Assembly: GCA_023548195.1 (NCBI GenBank)
Contig: JAJHZJ010000335.1
Coordinates: 3,877,967 to 3,941,966, forward strand
DNA length: 64,000 bases
Source: Bettongia penicillata ogilbyi
Taxonomy: Eukaryota > Chordata > Mammalia > Diprotodontia > Potoroidae
Direction of reading: 5' to 3'
Under the pieces are notes generated by a model. It did no database searches, was not told where the DNA came from, and saw nothing but the letters and a program-made list of their open reading frames with translations. Below are positions 10,246-21,820 of the stretch, piece by piece. Both the position numbers and the translations under genes were made by a program. How positions within the stretch are numbered: the first letter of the stretch is position 1; each line of letters starts with the position of its first letter.

Positions 10246-10794
10246 CCCATGGCATCAACTTTGTTATTGCTATTGCTGAATCAAAGTTTATAACGTGCCT
10301 TCACACACACCAAATATCAAGATAATCCATGATCTCTAAAAAGAAACAAAGTGTGTCCTGCTGACAGGTAAATCATTCAGAGCCCAATTCTGGATTACAT
10401 GAAAAATTCTTTTGTCCCTTCTCCTTAGAAAGATGAAAGAATTACAAAAGAAAACAAAAGCCACAGCTACTCACACGGTGTGACATCAGAGACTCACCTG
10501 CATGAGGTGCCCTAACCTTATAAAATGCAGTAACCCAGCAACTAAGATCAGGAGATCAATTTCTCTGGGGTCTTCTTTAGCTCCATTGGGAGAGAACTTT
10601 GCCAAAAAATAATGACTTGAAGAAAGGTTGAATGCCTGCTTCAATTATTTATTTAGTGGTCTGAGTTTTCACCCATTTCTACTGTAACACTGGTAGGTGG
10701 AGTTGGCTGACCAGTACTAGATCCTTTCCACTCTTTCCTCTCTGGTGATTTAATCAGTGTTACATTTAATCATGTTACAGTTAGCTTGCTTTTG
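10246..10794. other. Conserved non-coding block of unit 1
   Basis: Apparently non-repetitive sequence that stays recognisable in units 2 (27770-28330), 3 (40630-41195) and 4 (61860-62420). It includes TATAAAATGCAG near 10520 and GATCAATTTCTC near 10555. It sits about 6 kb upstream of the receptor exon of its unit. Regulatory function is only a possibility. Confidence 0.4.
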
Positions 10795-11037
10795 CTATTG
10801 TTGAGTCTGTTCAGTTATGTCTGACTCTGTGACCCCATTTGACGTTTTATTGTCAAAGACACTGAACTGGTTTTTCATTTCCTTCTCAAGCTCATTTTTA
10901 CAGATGAGGAACTGAGGCAAAATTAAGTGACTTGCCCAAGGTCACACAACTAGTAAGTATCTGAGACTAGATTTGAACGCAGAAAGATGGATCTTTTTCA
11001 CTTCAGGCCTGGGACTCTTTCGACTGAATGCCATAGC
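10795..11037 (+). mobile_element. Second marsupial tRNA-type SINE of the unit
   Basis: Same family as 5570-5774: 'tcagttatgtctgactctgt', 'tttcatttccttctcaagct', 'aagtgacttgcccaaggtca'. Paralogous copies lie at 28333-28580, 41198-41445 and 62422-62668. Confidence 0.75.
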
Positions 11038-11999
11038 TTTTTGCTCTCAAAGATAATATAAATTTTGTTTATTCACATATCATTCCTTTTTTCTATACAT
11101 TTGAGGCAAAATCAAGATTTAGGAAGAACTAAGATAAAAGAAACAAGTAAAATGTATTATAGTACCAGCAGAAGTATAGGGAAAGGATGGGGAAATGGTG
11201 GGCAAAGACAGTCCTTATAGAACTTCCTGTAACTTCTGGGAGCCAAGATGGCAGAGTAAGAAATAAGTTGCTCCCACCCACCATTACTGACCGCGAAAAC
11301 CCAGAAAATGTTGCACAAGGAAAAGCCCTGGAACAAATGAACCAGCAGAAATACAGGGTGCAGCAGTCTTGTAGTATAGGAAGCTTGAGGATTAATGGGA
11401 AAGGCCCTTTCCCTCTAGTATAAGGGGAATAGTACAGAACAGGAGGCATCCCAGTAAGTCAGTAGCAACCCGAAATCAGCAAACCAGGGGAAAATCTTGA
11501 GCCCCAAGGCAGTGGGGCAGGCAAGTGCCAATACCAGGACACTGCCACCCCAGAATGACTTGACACAGGGAGGGAAAACCAGTAGACTACAGCTTGGAAA
11601 ACCACGACGTACACTGGCAGACATCCTCCAGCAGCCAAACCCCTGGTCCCTCAGCACAACTCCCAGGATGAAAATTTCAGTAGTCAAAACTCCAAGCACA
11701 CAAGAATCCATCAGCAATCAAACATTTCAGTGCATTAAAGCAACCTAGAAGAACAGGCATCTTCCACGGGCCAGACCAACAACCCCAACGCTGACAGTTT
11801 CAGTACTGCTTACCCCAGCTTAGCACCAGGCAAGCTACCACACCCCCACAACCTCCAGGTTCCAGCACCTTAAGCCCCAGCACACAAAGTCAGCGACCCA
11901 GCACAAGAAGCTTGGATCAGTGCCCCTTGTGCTCTAGTAGGAGACCTCAACTTGAAAAGCCAGGAAATAGGCAAATATCAAAAAACAAAGCTGAACAAT

Positions 12000-13090
12000 G
12001 ACTAGATTCTTACTGTGGGGACAGGGAAGACCAAAACACAAATTCAGAAGATGACAACATTGTCAATACTAACATCCCAAAATTCAAAGGGGAATATGTA
12101 CTGGTCACAGGCCCAAAAAGCTTTCTTGGAACAGCTCAAGAAGGATTTTACAAGTCAAATAAGAGAGGTAGAAGAAAATTGGGAAAACAAATGAGAGGCA
12201 TAAAAAGGGAGTCAATAGCTTGGAAAAGGAAGGATAAAAATTGACTGTAGAAAACAAGTCCTTAAAAAATGCAATTGGCTAAATGGGGAAAAAAGTATAC
12301 TGAAGAAAATAACTCCTTAAAAAGTAGAATTGACAAAATGGGAAAGAAGGTACAAAAACTCTCTGAAGAGACTTCCTTAAAAAGTAAACTGGGCCAAACA
12401 GAAAAAGAGGTAAAAATTCTAATGAAAGAAAACAATTGATTAAAAATTAGAATCGGGCAAGTGGAAACTAATAACTCTATAAGCCAAACCAACTCTATGA
12501 GTCAAACAAAATTAAAAGAATGAAAAAATGGAAGAAAACATAAAATTTCTCATTAGAAGAACAACAGACCTGGAAAAAAGATCAAGGAGAGATCATTTTA
12601 AAATGACTGGTCTACCTGAAAGCCATGATGAAAAAAGAACCTGGGCAGCATCTTCCAAGAAATCATGAAGGAAAACTGCCCTATGGTCCTAAATCTAGAG
12701 GGTAAAGTAATCATTGAAAGAATTCACCAATCACTTCCTGAAAGAGATCCCAAATTGAGAATGCCGAGGAATATTGTAGCCAAAATTCCAAAATTTCCAG
12801 ATCAAAAACAAAAATACTGCAAGGAGCCAGAAAGGAACAACTTAAGTATTATGGAACCACAGTTAGGTTATACAGGACCTTGTAGCTTCTACAATAAAAG
12901 AACTTGGAATATGATATTCCAAAAGGCAAAGGAACTTGGATTACAACCAAGGATCAACTACCCGGAAAAATTTAGCATAATTTCTCATGGGAGGAGATAG
13001 ACACTCAATGAAAGAGTGGACATCCAAACCTTCCTGATGAAAAGACTACAGCAGAAAATTTGGTTTTTAAATACAAGACTCATGAGAGGC
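12000..13090 (+). pseudogene. L1 ORF1 remnant, copy 1
   Basis: ORF1p is the L1 RNA-binding chaperone: N-terminal coiled coil, RRM-like domain, C-terminal domain. The coiled-coil part (12120-12530) is recognisable by repeated 'ENNSLKxRIxQMEKE'-like heptads but broken. The C-terminal part is open from 12665 to 13000 (111 codons; motifs ERIHQSLPERDP and PRNIVAKI). It is intact over that stretch only by chance survival. Confidence 0.75.
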
Positions 13091-13679
13091 ACAAAAAGGC
13101 AAACAGGAAAGAAAAAGGACGTCACTAAATAAGAGCAAACTGTCTACATACCTACAAGAGAAGATGATATTTGTAATTCTTGAGAACTGTATCTTTATTA
13201 CAACATTTAAAATGAGTATAGACAAAGGGTGTGGGTATAAGTTGACTTTGACGTGATCATAAAAAATCTACTTAAGTGGAGAAAAGGGATTGTATTGGGA
13301 GAAGAGGAAAGGAGGATGCAGAAAATGGCAAATTATATCTAATAAAGAGGCACAAAGACCTATTACAGTAGAGAGAAAGAAGGGAGAGACATGAACATTG
13401 TTTGGATCTTACTCTTATCAGATTTGGCTCAAAGAGGGTATAACATAATCGGCTAAGTATAGAAATCTACCTTACCCTATAGGAAGTAGGAGGGGAAAGA
13501 AGAAAAGGGAGGGGTCGACAGAAAAAAGGGAAGTAGTAAAGGAAAGGGAGAAGAAAAGGGAGTGAGCTGAGAGAAGGGAGGGAAGATTGAGGGAAGTGAT
13601 GGTTGAAAGGAAACTCTACTAAGGAGGGAAAGGGAGAAAAGAGAAAAACATAAACAGGGGGACATAGGATGGAGAAAAA

Positions 13680-14470
13680 GATAGTAATCATAACTTTGAA
13701 TGTGAATGGGATAAGCTCCCCCATACAACAAAAGCAGAGGGAGAGTGGATTAAAAACCATAATCCTACAATATGTTGTTTACAAGAAACACATCTGAAGC
13801 AGAATACACACAGAGTAAACATAAAAGTCTGAAGTATAACATATTATGCTTCTACTTTTAAAAAAATGGGTAGCAATCCTGATCTCAAACAAAGCAAAAG
13901 CAAAAATGGATCTAATTAAAAGAGTTAAGGAAGGAAACTACATCCTGCTAAAATGTACCACAGACTATGAAGTAATATCATTACTAAAGACGTGCGCCAT
14001 GTGGTACAACATCCAAATTCTTAGAGGACAAGTAAGGGAATTACAGGAAGAAATAGACAGCAAAATTATGCTAGTGGGGGACCTTAACCTCCCCCACTGT
14101 AAAGTAGATAACTCTAACCACAAAATAAACAAGAAAGAATTTAAGGAGACAAATAGAATTTTAGAAAATTTACGTAAGGTTGACCTCTGGAGAAAATTGA
14201 ATGGGATAAAAGAATATAATTTTTCTTAGTGGTGCACAACACCTACACAAAAATTGACCATGTGTTAGGGCATAAAGACCTCATAATCCAATACAGAAAC
14301 ATTAAGTACATCCTTTTCAGATCATGATGCAATAAAAATTATATGTAATGAAAGGCCATGGAAAGACAGATTCAAAATCAATTGGCAACTAAATAATCTA
14401 ATCCTAAAGAATGAGTGGGTGAAACATCAAATCATAGAAACAATCAATAACTTCATACAAGAGAATGACA
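13680..14470 (+). pseudogene. L1 ORF2 endonuclease-domain remnant, copy 1
   Basis: Translation near 13690 gives a TLNVNGISSP-like start of the apurinic/apyrimidinic-type endonuclease, which contributes the catalytic asparagine. A 'cttacaagaaacacatctgaag' region follows, degenerate for the QETHL glutamate motif. An open stretch at 13846-14229 covers 'GDLNLPHCKVDN'. Then 'KIDHVLGHKDL' (14250) and 'LNNLILKNEWV' (14390) follow. Frameshifts and stops interrupt it. Confidence 0.75.
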
Positions 14471-14639
14471 ATAATGTAACAATATATCAAACTTACGGGA
14501 TACAGGAAAAGCAGTTCTAGGGCAAGTTTTATATCTCTAAATACTTAGGTGAATAAAATAGAGAAAGAGGAGGTCAATGAATTAGGCATGCAACTTAAAA
14601 AAAGCTAGAAAAAGAACAAAATTAAAAATCTCCAATTAA

Positions 14640-15760
14640 ATGCCAAATTGCAAAACATCAGTAGAATAGGTTAGGTACACAAGACATAGTAATCAGTGAT
14701 AATAGTAATCTACTGTTTAATAAACTCAAAGACTCGAGCTTTTGTTATAGGAACTCAATATTTGACAAAAATTGCTGGGAAAGCTGGAAAATAGTATGAC
14801 ACCTCACAACATATACCAAGATAAAGATAAAATAAGTAGATGGTTCAGATACAAAAATTTATACTATAAGCAAAGTAGAAGAGCAAGGAATAGTTTAGCT
14901 ATAAGGTCTATGGAGAAGGGAAGAATTTATATCCAAAAAACAGATAGAAAACAATATGAAATTCAAAATGGGTGATTTTAATTATACAAAGTTTTTGCAC
15001 AAATAAAGCCAATACAAAAAGATTAGAAGGGAAATAAAAAGCTTTGAAATAAATTTTACAGCCAGTATCTCTGATAAAGGCCTGTTCTCCAAATGGTATA
15101 AGGAATAGAGTCAACTTTATAAGAATACAAGGCATTTCCATTTGATAAATGGCCAAAGGATATAAATAGGTAGTTTTCAGAGAAATAAAAAGCTATCTAT
15201 AGCCCTACGAAAAGAATGCTCTAAAGCACTTGATTTCAGACATGCAAATCAAAACACTTCTGAGATACCATGTCACAACTTTCAGATTGGCTAACATGAC
15301 AAAGCAGGAAAATGGTAAATGTTGGAGAAGATGTGTGAAAATTGGAATACTAATGCATTGTTGGTGGAGTTGTGAATTGATTCAGTCATTTTGGAGTGCA
15401 ATTGGGAATTTTGCCCAAAGAACTATAAAACTGCATACCCTTCAACCCAGCAATATCACTTCTGGGTCTGAATCCCAAAGAGATCATAGAACTGGGTAAA
15501 GAACCCACATGTACAAAAATATTTATAGTAGCCCTTTTTGTGGTGGCCAAGAATTGGAAACTGAGGTGATGCCCATCAATTGGGAAATGACTGAACAGGT
15601 TGTGGTAAATGAATGTGATGAAATACTATTGTGCTATAAGAAACAAGGAGCAGGCTGACTTCACAACAACTGGAAAGATTTATCTGAACTGATGCTGAGT
15701 GAAGTGAGCAGAACTAGGAGACCACTGTACATACCCAGTAAAAGTCACATTGTGTGATGA
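14640..15760 (+). pseudogene. L1 ORF2 C-terminal remnant, copy 1
   Basis: The region from 14640 to 14840 joins directly to endonuclease-side sequence and is not firmly assigned. From 14980 onward it reads like the L1 ORF2 tail (DKGLFSKWYKE; MQIKTLLRYH). The open frame 15230-15499 contains an intact C-x3-C-x7-H-x4-C set (CWRRC, then HCWWSC), the zinc-knuckle-like motif at the ORF2 C terminus. Later parts (15570-15760) are frameshifted. Confidence 0.75.
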
Positions 15761-16224
15761 CTAACTTTCATAGAATTGACTCTTCTCAACAATGCAAGGA
15801 TCTAAGACAACTCCAAAAGATTCATGTTGGAAAATACTGTCCACATCCAGAGAAATAACTATGGAGTGTGAATGCAGGTCAAAGCACACAATTTGATCTT
15901 TTTTTCTTTTGCTGTGTTGGGTTTTTTCTCTTGTGCTTCCTCCCATTGGTTCCAGTACTTCACTTCAACCTGACTAATGTGAAAATATGTTTAATATGGA
16001 TATGTATGTATAGGCTATATCAGATTGCAAGCCATCTGGAGGGAAAGAGAGAAAATTGAAAACTCAGCACCTCATGGAAGTGAATGTTGAAAACTTAAAA
16101 TTAATTAATTTAAGAAAAAATGTTAAGTATAACTGGATGGGAGTGGAGAAGAAATTATCTGTCAGTCTGAAATCATTATTATGCAAAAATAAAGTATGCT
16201 TAAGAAAAATGATTCTAAAAATAG

Positions 16225-16790
16225 CACCTCTCTTGGGGAATGACTGAACAAGTTGTGGTGTATGAATGTAATGGAATACACTTTTTCCATAAGAAATGGT
16301 GAGCAGGTGAACTTGGGAAAAACCTGGAAAGATGTACATGAACTGATGGGGAGTGAACCGAGCAGAACTAGTAGAACATTGTACACAGTAACAGCAACAT
16401 TGTGTAATGACTGACATTGTTAGACTTAGCTATTCTGATCAATGAAATGAACTAAGACAACTCCAAAAGACTTATGATGGAAAATGCTAGCAACATGCAG
16501 AGAAAGAAATATGGAGTCTGAATGAATATAGAAGCATGCTATTTTCACTTTTAAGAGCTTTTTTTCTTGTGGTTTATCCTTTTGGCTCTGATTCTTCTTT
16601 CACAACATGGCTAATGTAAAAATGTGGGTAATTTGATTGTGTATGTACAACCTCTGCCAGACTGTATGCCATCTTTGGAATGGGGGAGGGGGAGGAAAAA
16701 GGAAAAATTTTGGACTTAAAATCTTCCAGAACTGAATGTTAAAAAACTTCAAATAAATTAATTAATTAAAATAACATTTTAAAAAATACC
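16225..16790 (+). mobile_element. Second L1 3' end (tail copy B) in array copy 1
   Basis: Starts at sequence equivalent to 15572 ('ggggaatgactgaacaagtt'), repeats the ORF2 tail, and ends in its own G-rich 3'UTR and A-rich tail near 16775. The upstream tail A (to about 16120) has a different 3'UTR. The same A-then-B order is in array copy 3 (46200 / 46325-46855). Array copy 2 has only one, with a B-type 3'UTR. Confidence 0.75.
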
Positions 16791-18908
16791 ATCTCCCTCC
16801 TTTTTCTTAAAATACATCTTTAGCTAGCTGACCAAAGCATGTTTCAGAGCACAGTACAGTGGCTCTGGGAGAGCTAATCATGTCACCCAGGTATTGTCAT
16901 CGAATTATTCAGCTGATACATGACTTTAGACACTTTGGCATTAGGACACATTTGGGACAGAGGCATTAAGTGTAACAAAGTACGAGATGAAAATATGATT
17001 AAAACCCTGTGAGAGGAACAGCTGGAAAACTAATTTGATTTTCAAGTGCAGCCATTTTACTTGGAATTGGCTGAGAGAGGAGATTTAGACTACTGAGATG
17101 ATATTTTAACTGTCAATTTTCTGACAATACATTTTAAAGGGTGGATTGTTGTGTTTAGAAATAACACTTTTAAATGTATTTTCTGACTTTGTAAGCATTT
17201 AAAGATTTATAAGAGAAGGAAAGAATTTTTTATAAAATGAAAGTTTTTTCAAAATTTAATTATTTCTTTGGAAGAAATGGTGAACCCCATTATATTATCT
17301 ATAGTAAACATATATATAATGATATATTGTATGTTGTAAGCATACATATAAGATACTGTAGGTATTATAAATATTATTGTGTGTTATTACATATTAAATA
17401 GCATAAATAATGGGATATAACATCTGAGAGAGGGTGAGACTTTGTTACCAGTGTCTCACAACAAACACACTTGGGGAGAAAAGTTGCATTTAGTTTCATG
17501 TATATCTGATGGCATAATTTCAGAAATAAAAGGAAAGACAATGTTTAAAAAAATTAAGGATGCCTTATAAAGTAGTCATTGTGTAAACTATCACTGAACA
17601 GAACTTAAAGAGTTGAAAATATCTGGTCATAAAAGAATTCATGTCCAAGTATCATCTAAGTCTAAGACCTAACTATGTGGGTCGTTGAAATGTCCTAAGC
17701 TCCATAATTCCTTTCATGTGTTGACTTCTGCTTTTGGGCACCCACTCAGCCACTTACCCTGGGATGACAGCCCCTTCGCCTTTGAGGAAGGGAAACTACA
17801 TTCCAGAAATAAAGCTCTTGTGTAAGAAAAATGGATAGTCAAGCAAAAAAAATCAGCATATTAATTTTTGTTTGAGGGCAAGGCTTTTTGGGTAGTGTTA
17901 GATGTGAAGAAACAAAGAATATGAATAAAATACTTTACGCACAAAAGAAAGCAAAAATGAATACAGAAACATTCAAATACAAAGCAACCATGTCATTACC
18001 TTGTTGAATTATATCTATGTGTATTTAATTTCTATTAAGAATTTTTAAATACATATTAAAGAAGAATTCTACATAATGAAAGTTCACATTTTCTTATATA
18101 ATCTTTTCTCTTCTTTTAATATTGAAATATAGGCTTCTTGATGATTATAAAGTTCACAATAAAAAGAGAATTTAAAAATATTGAGGAAAGAAGTTGAGAC
18201 ATCAGGAAAAGATTAGGAAAGTACATTTTGGGGGAAGAAGGTGAGGACTTCCTCTGATCCTTGAACTGAATCATGGTAGAATTTCTTTCTTTGCTCTAAA
18301 TGAAAGAATTGCCCAGAATAGACACTTTTCTACAACAATGCATGAAACTCAGACAGTGGTGGGTGAAGGGGGAGGCTCATACTGCAGTGTTATGAAGAGA
18401 GGAGAAGATCCTGATTCTCCCAGTCTTTGCAATCCCTTAAATGTCTGCATTTATATTTTTATCTTCTTTTTGCTTCTTTATAAACATGTATAAATAATAG
18501 TAAATATTGGTCTTTGTGTCCTAGCTGCCAGCTACAGGAATGAAAAAAAGTAGACTTATTATGATTGTTTCTTTGTTGAATGACTGAGAGGGTAAGCCTA
18601 TATTTAGAAATGGAAAACATCATCTTTCCCAACATCACTATCTTACAGATGATAAAAATCAAACTCAGAGAGGTTGCATGGGTGACCCCAGGTCATACAA
18701 GTAGTTCTCCTTTTATCAGTACTAAAAAGAAGAGGATTCAAGTTCAATCCAAGAATCTTTTATAATATCAAGTTTCATACAAACTGCGTATAAAAACCAG
18801 ATGAATTCCCCGCATAAGTTTGTTTCTGCTTCTTCTGCAGCCATTCCAGAATAAAATTCAAAATTGTTATTATTTTCAAAGTCACAATAGATTTTTACAT
18901 ATGCATTT
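16791..18908. other. Unit 2 3' flank of the receptor pseudogene
   Basis: Framework sequence matching 33851-35903 and 46866-48934. From about 17220 onward it also matches unit 1 (1942 onward). It includes a MIR-like fragment at about 18590-18720. No gene seen. Confidence 0.7.
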
Positions 18909-19828
18909 TCATTCATTGCTCAAGTTCCCTTTCTTCCTCCACAGCCTCTTCATGGCATTCTTCACTTCTGCATTTCTCAAGGTATAAACAATGGGATTCA
19001 ACATTGGAGTAACCACTGTGTAGAACACAGCCACAAGTTTGTCTTCAGTGAAGGTGGAAGAGGGCCACATATACAGAAAGGTGGCAGGACCAAAGAATAA
19101 GAGGACAACAGTGATGTGGGAGGCACAAGTGGAGAGGGCCTTGTGTCTTCCCACTTTCTCAAGTGAACCAAGATGACAACAAAAGAAGAAGTCAAGAACA
19201 GAAAGGAAACCCCAGAGAATAAACCACTATCAGCAAACACAATAATTCCTGCCACAAAGGTATCAGTACAGGCAAGCTTGAACAAGGGATAGCGGCCACA
19301 GAAATAATGATCAATCACATTGGGACCACAGAAGGGCAATTGGACAGTGATGAGAAACTGAATCATAGAGTGCAACATGCCCCCTAGCCAGGAGCTAAAC
19401 ACCAGCACATGACACACGGGACGGCTCATGATGGTCATGTAGTGCAGAGATTTACAGATGGCCACATATCGGTCATAGGCCATGACTGTGAGCAGGAGGA
19501 TCTCAGCAACTCCAAAGAAATGGGAGAAAAAGATCTGGGTCATGCAGCCATTCAAAGAGATGGTTTTATTCTCAGCCAATAAGCCAGAAAAGAATTTAGG
19601 GACAATAGTGGAAGAGTAGCAGCTTTCTACAAAGGACAAGTGGCTAAGGAAGAAGTACATGGGGGACCTCAGGCTCTCGCTAGAGTTCACAGTTAAGATG
19701 ATGAGGCCATTGCCAAACATTGTGGCCAGGTACATTGGAAGAAACACCACAAAAGAAACCCTCTGTGCTTCTCGATCCTGGAAGAGCCCCATGAATATTA
19801 ACTGTGTCACATTGTTTTTAACAGCCAT
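18909..19828 (-). pseudogene. OR4B1-like: Olfactory receptor, OR4B1-like, copy 2 (frameshifted)
   Basis: Starts at the ATG at 19828 (MAVKNNVT) and runs open through TM1-TM5 with all key motifs (GN, PMYFFLS, MAYDRYVAIC). At about 19151-19155 a 10-base deletion relative to the other three genes removes the loop before KALSTCASH and shifts frame. The first frame then runs to a stop at 18998 with an unrelated tail (276 codons in all). The correct downstream frame (KALSTCASH to the TM7 motif [12 protein letters not shown]) continues to a stop at 18909. Loss of TM6-TM7 should abolish receptor function. Other odd residues: GRYPLFK where others have DLYPLFK or DLHPLFK, CKSLHY for CKPLHY, and a cytosine-for-isoleucine type change (VESCYSS for VEICYSS). 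No other stop or indel is seen, so inactivation looks recent. Confidence 0.9.
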
Positions 19829-19890
19829 GGAATCCAGTTATGTCATATCAACTCTAAAGAAGTTTAATGGACCTGAAACAAGACAAAAAA
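19829..19890 (-). other. 5'UTR segment and 3' splice site of receptor copy 2
   Basis: A pyrimidine tract ending CTTGTTTCAG on the minus strand with exon start at 19872, 44 nt before the ATG. The second upstream ATG of the other copies is changed here (the plus strand has 'ccagttatgtcat' in place of 'ccaatcatgtcat'). Confidence 0.6.
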
Positions 19891-19941
19891 GATAAGACCA
19901 TTGTAACTATTAGGATGGTTCCCTGCAAAAAAGAATAACAA

Positions 19942-20080
19942 ATGGATGGATGGATGGATGGATGGATGGATGGATGGATGGATGGATGGATCATTGATGC
20001 CTGGATCCATGGATGCATGAAGGCTTAGATTAATGAATACATTGATGGATGACTGGATGCATGGATGGATTCGTGGGTGA
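19942..20080. repeat. (ATGG)n microsatellite with degenerate extension
   Basis: About 12 clean units to 19991, then imperfect ATGG-like words to about 20080. It starts 70 nt upstream of the predicted splice acceptor of copy 2, the same place as in the other units. Confidence 0.9.
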
Positions 20081-20931
20081 GTCAAAAGATACTTATTGAG
20101 TGCTTACTATGTACAAAACTCTGCAGTAAGTTCTAAGATTAGAATAAAATAACAATAAACTCCCTGGTCTCAAGGAACTCACACTGTAATAAGAGAAGAT
20201 AACATATATCATGTTTTTAATGTTTGATGTGACTCCAAAATTAAAAAGTTATAATCTCATAAAAAGTTTTATTTAAATAAGGAAATAATTTTTTTAAAAA
20301 AAAGAGAAAAGTGAGCACTTTATAAATTTAAAAAGATGATGGTGAGGATGAAACAAATAAAGAGACCAATTAGAATGAAAATCGTATAATTAAAAAACAA
20401 TAACTATTAACACGAACTTCATTTAGAACTCTAAAGTTTGCAAAACGTATTGCAGGCACTATCTTATTTGATCTTCAAAATAATTTTATGAGTTATTACA
20501 AGTAACTCATTATGAATTACTTCAAGTGTTAATATCTCTATTTTATATCTCAGTCAGTCAAGAAACATTTATTAAGTGCCATCTCTTTGTCAAGAAAAAT
20601 AGGGATATGAATTCAAACTGAGAGAATGAGAACTATGAGTAAAATGAAAATTTAGAGAAACCACACAGCTGGTGAGTACTAAAGGTTGACCTTGAACTCA
20701 AGCACCTCCTGATTTCAAAACCAGTGCTCTTTTCATCACATCACACTGAATAAATATATGGACACTCAATGATATGGCAACTAAAATCGAAAAATTACTC
20801 GAATTGGAAAAACATTGAAACAGAAAATTATAATTAGTGTGGTGTTTCACTAATCTACTAAAGAAAGATGATGTACCCAACAGAAAGATCAATCAGAGGT
20901 TAGAGACTTAAACGGAATATTAGAAAGATTT
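20081..20931. repeat. Unit 2 upstream flank with SINE-derived fragments
   Basis: A MON1/MAR1-like piece at about 20085-20200 and MIR-related pieces at about 20415-20740, in the same order as unit 1 (4673-5568). No gene seen. Confidence 0.55.
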
Positions 20932-21370
20932 GCTGTTGTTCAGTCATTTCAGACATGTCTCACTCTTCATGACACCATTTGGGGTTTTCTCCCCAAAGAT
21001 ACCGGAGTGATTTGTCATTTCCTTCTCCAGATCATTTTACACATGAGGAAACTGAGGGAAACAAGGCAAAGGGACTTGTCCAGGGTCATGTGGTGTCTGA
21101 GATGAGATTTAAATCCAGGTCTTCCTAATGCCAGCCTTGGAGTTCTAATCACCGTACCATAGAATAACTAACTGTATCACAGAATCATAAATTCAGTGCT
21201 GAAAGGGACCACAGAGATCATGCAGTACAACTTTCTCAGTTTATTGTTGAGGAAAATAAGACCCAAGGAGACTGTGGTAAGTGATTTACCAAATGTCACA
21301 CAGGTGGTAAGCATCTCAAGTAGGGTTCAAACTGAGCTTCTCTGACTCTAGAGACAGTTCTTCCTTGCAT
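20932..21370 (+). mobile_element. tRNA-type SINE followed by MIR-like SINE, unit 2
   Basis: The tRNA-type SINE spans 20932-21162 ('gacttgtccagggtcatgtg') and the MIR-like copy 21175-21370 ('gatttaccaaatgtcacaca'). Both are paralogous to 5570-5985. Confidence 0.7.
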
Positions 21371-21723
21371 AGAATACAGAGTATCAGTGAACTTAGTTTC
21401 TACTCCAAAAATACAGGGAACATTTATCAAAATTGATCACACTTTAGGCCACATAAAGAATTTACAAAAAAAAAAAAGGACAAAGCAAAACTTGAAATGC
21501 AATTGTTATTAACCATAATTTAAATTTTTAAAGTAACCAAAATATGAATTGTGACCAGAAGACAAAAGTCTATATGGAAAATATTGAGAAAGTCTTGATT
21601 TATTTCTAATTGCATTTCTAATACTAAGCTATCCCCAAAATCCTGGGGATTTTTTTTTGATGTGTTGCAGTATTTATTTCCTTTTATTTTACTTAACATT
21701 TTTTGTTGATCCCATAATTGTCT

Positions 21724-21727
<4 letters not shown>

Positions 21728-21813
<86 letters not shown>

Positions 21814-21820
21814 TGTCTCT
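21728..21820. repeat. (CT)n microsatellite, unit 2
   Basis: About 45 CT units with two GT interruptions near the end. Matching tracts of other lengths occur in units 1, 3 and 4, always just before the conserved 'taactttttctgatttgtgg'. Confidence 0.95.

Larger units (their letters stand above)
11235..16790 (+). mobile_element. Old L1 element, array copy 1 (ORF2 internally deleted)
   Basis: The 5' end reads GGGAGCCAAGATGGCAGAGT, matching the mammalian L1 5' end with its YY1 core. A roughly 800-base GC-richer 5'UTR follows, then ORF1 remnant (about 12000-13090), inter-ORF spacer, ORF2 endonuclease remnant (about 13680-14470), and ORF2 C-terminal remnant (about 14840-15760). Most of the reverse transcriptase region is missing. 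Two L1 3' ends follow, one ending near 16120 and one near 16775. Related copies start at 28903, 41785 and 63005 in the same flank, so the insertion predates duplication. It is dead, with many stops and frameshifts. Confidence 0.8.

Noticed and set aside
12665..13000. A 111-codon frame as an independent gene
   Set aside because: It is the C-terminal part of L1 ORF1 in an element with broken flanking frames. Its homologs in copies 2 and 3 are in the same element context.
16064..16417. Minus-strand frame of 117 codons
   Set aside because: Antisense to L1 3' tails A and B. No family resemblance and not conserved in array copy 3.
18909..19154. A separate 81-codon gene
   Set aside because: It is the downstream half of receptor pseudogene copy 2 after the 10-base deletion (KALSTCASH to the C terminus), not a separate gene.
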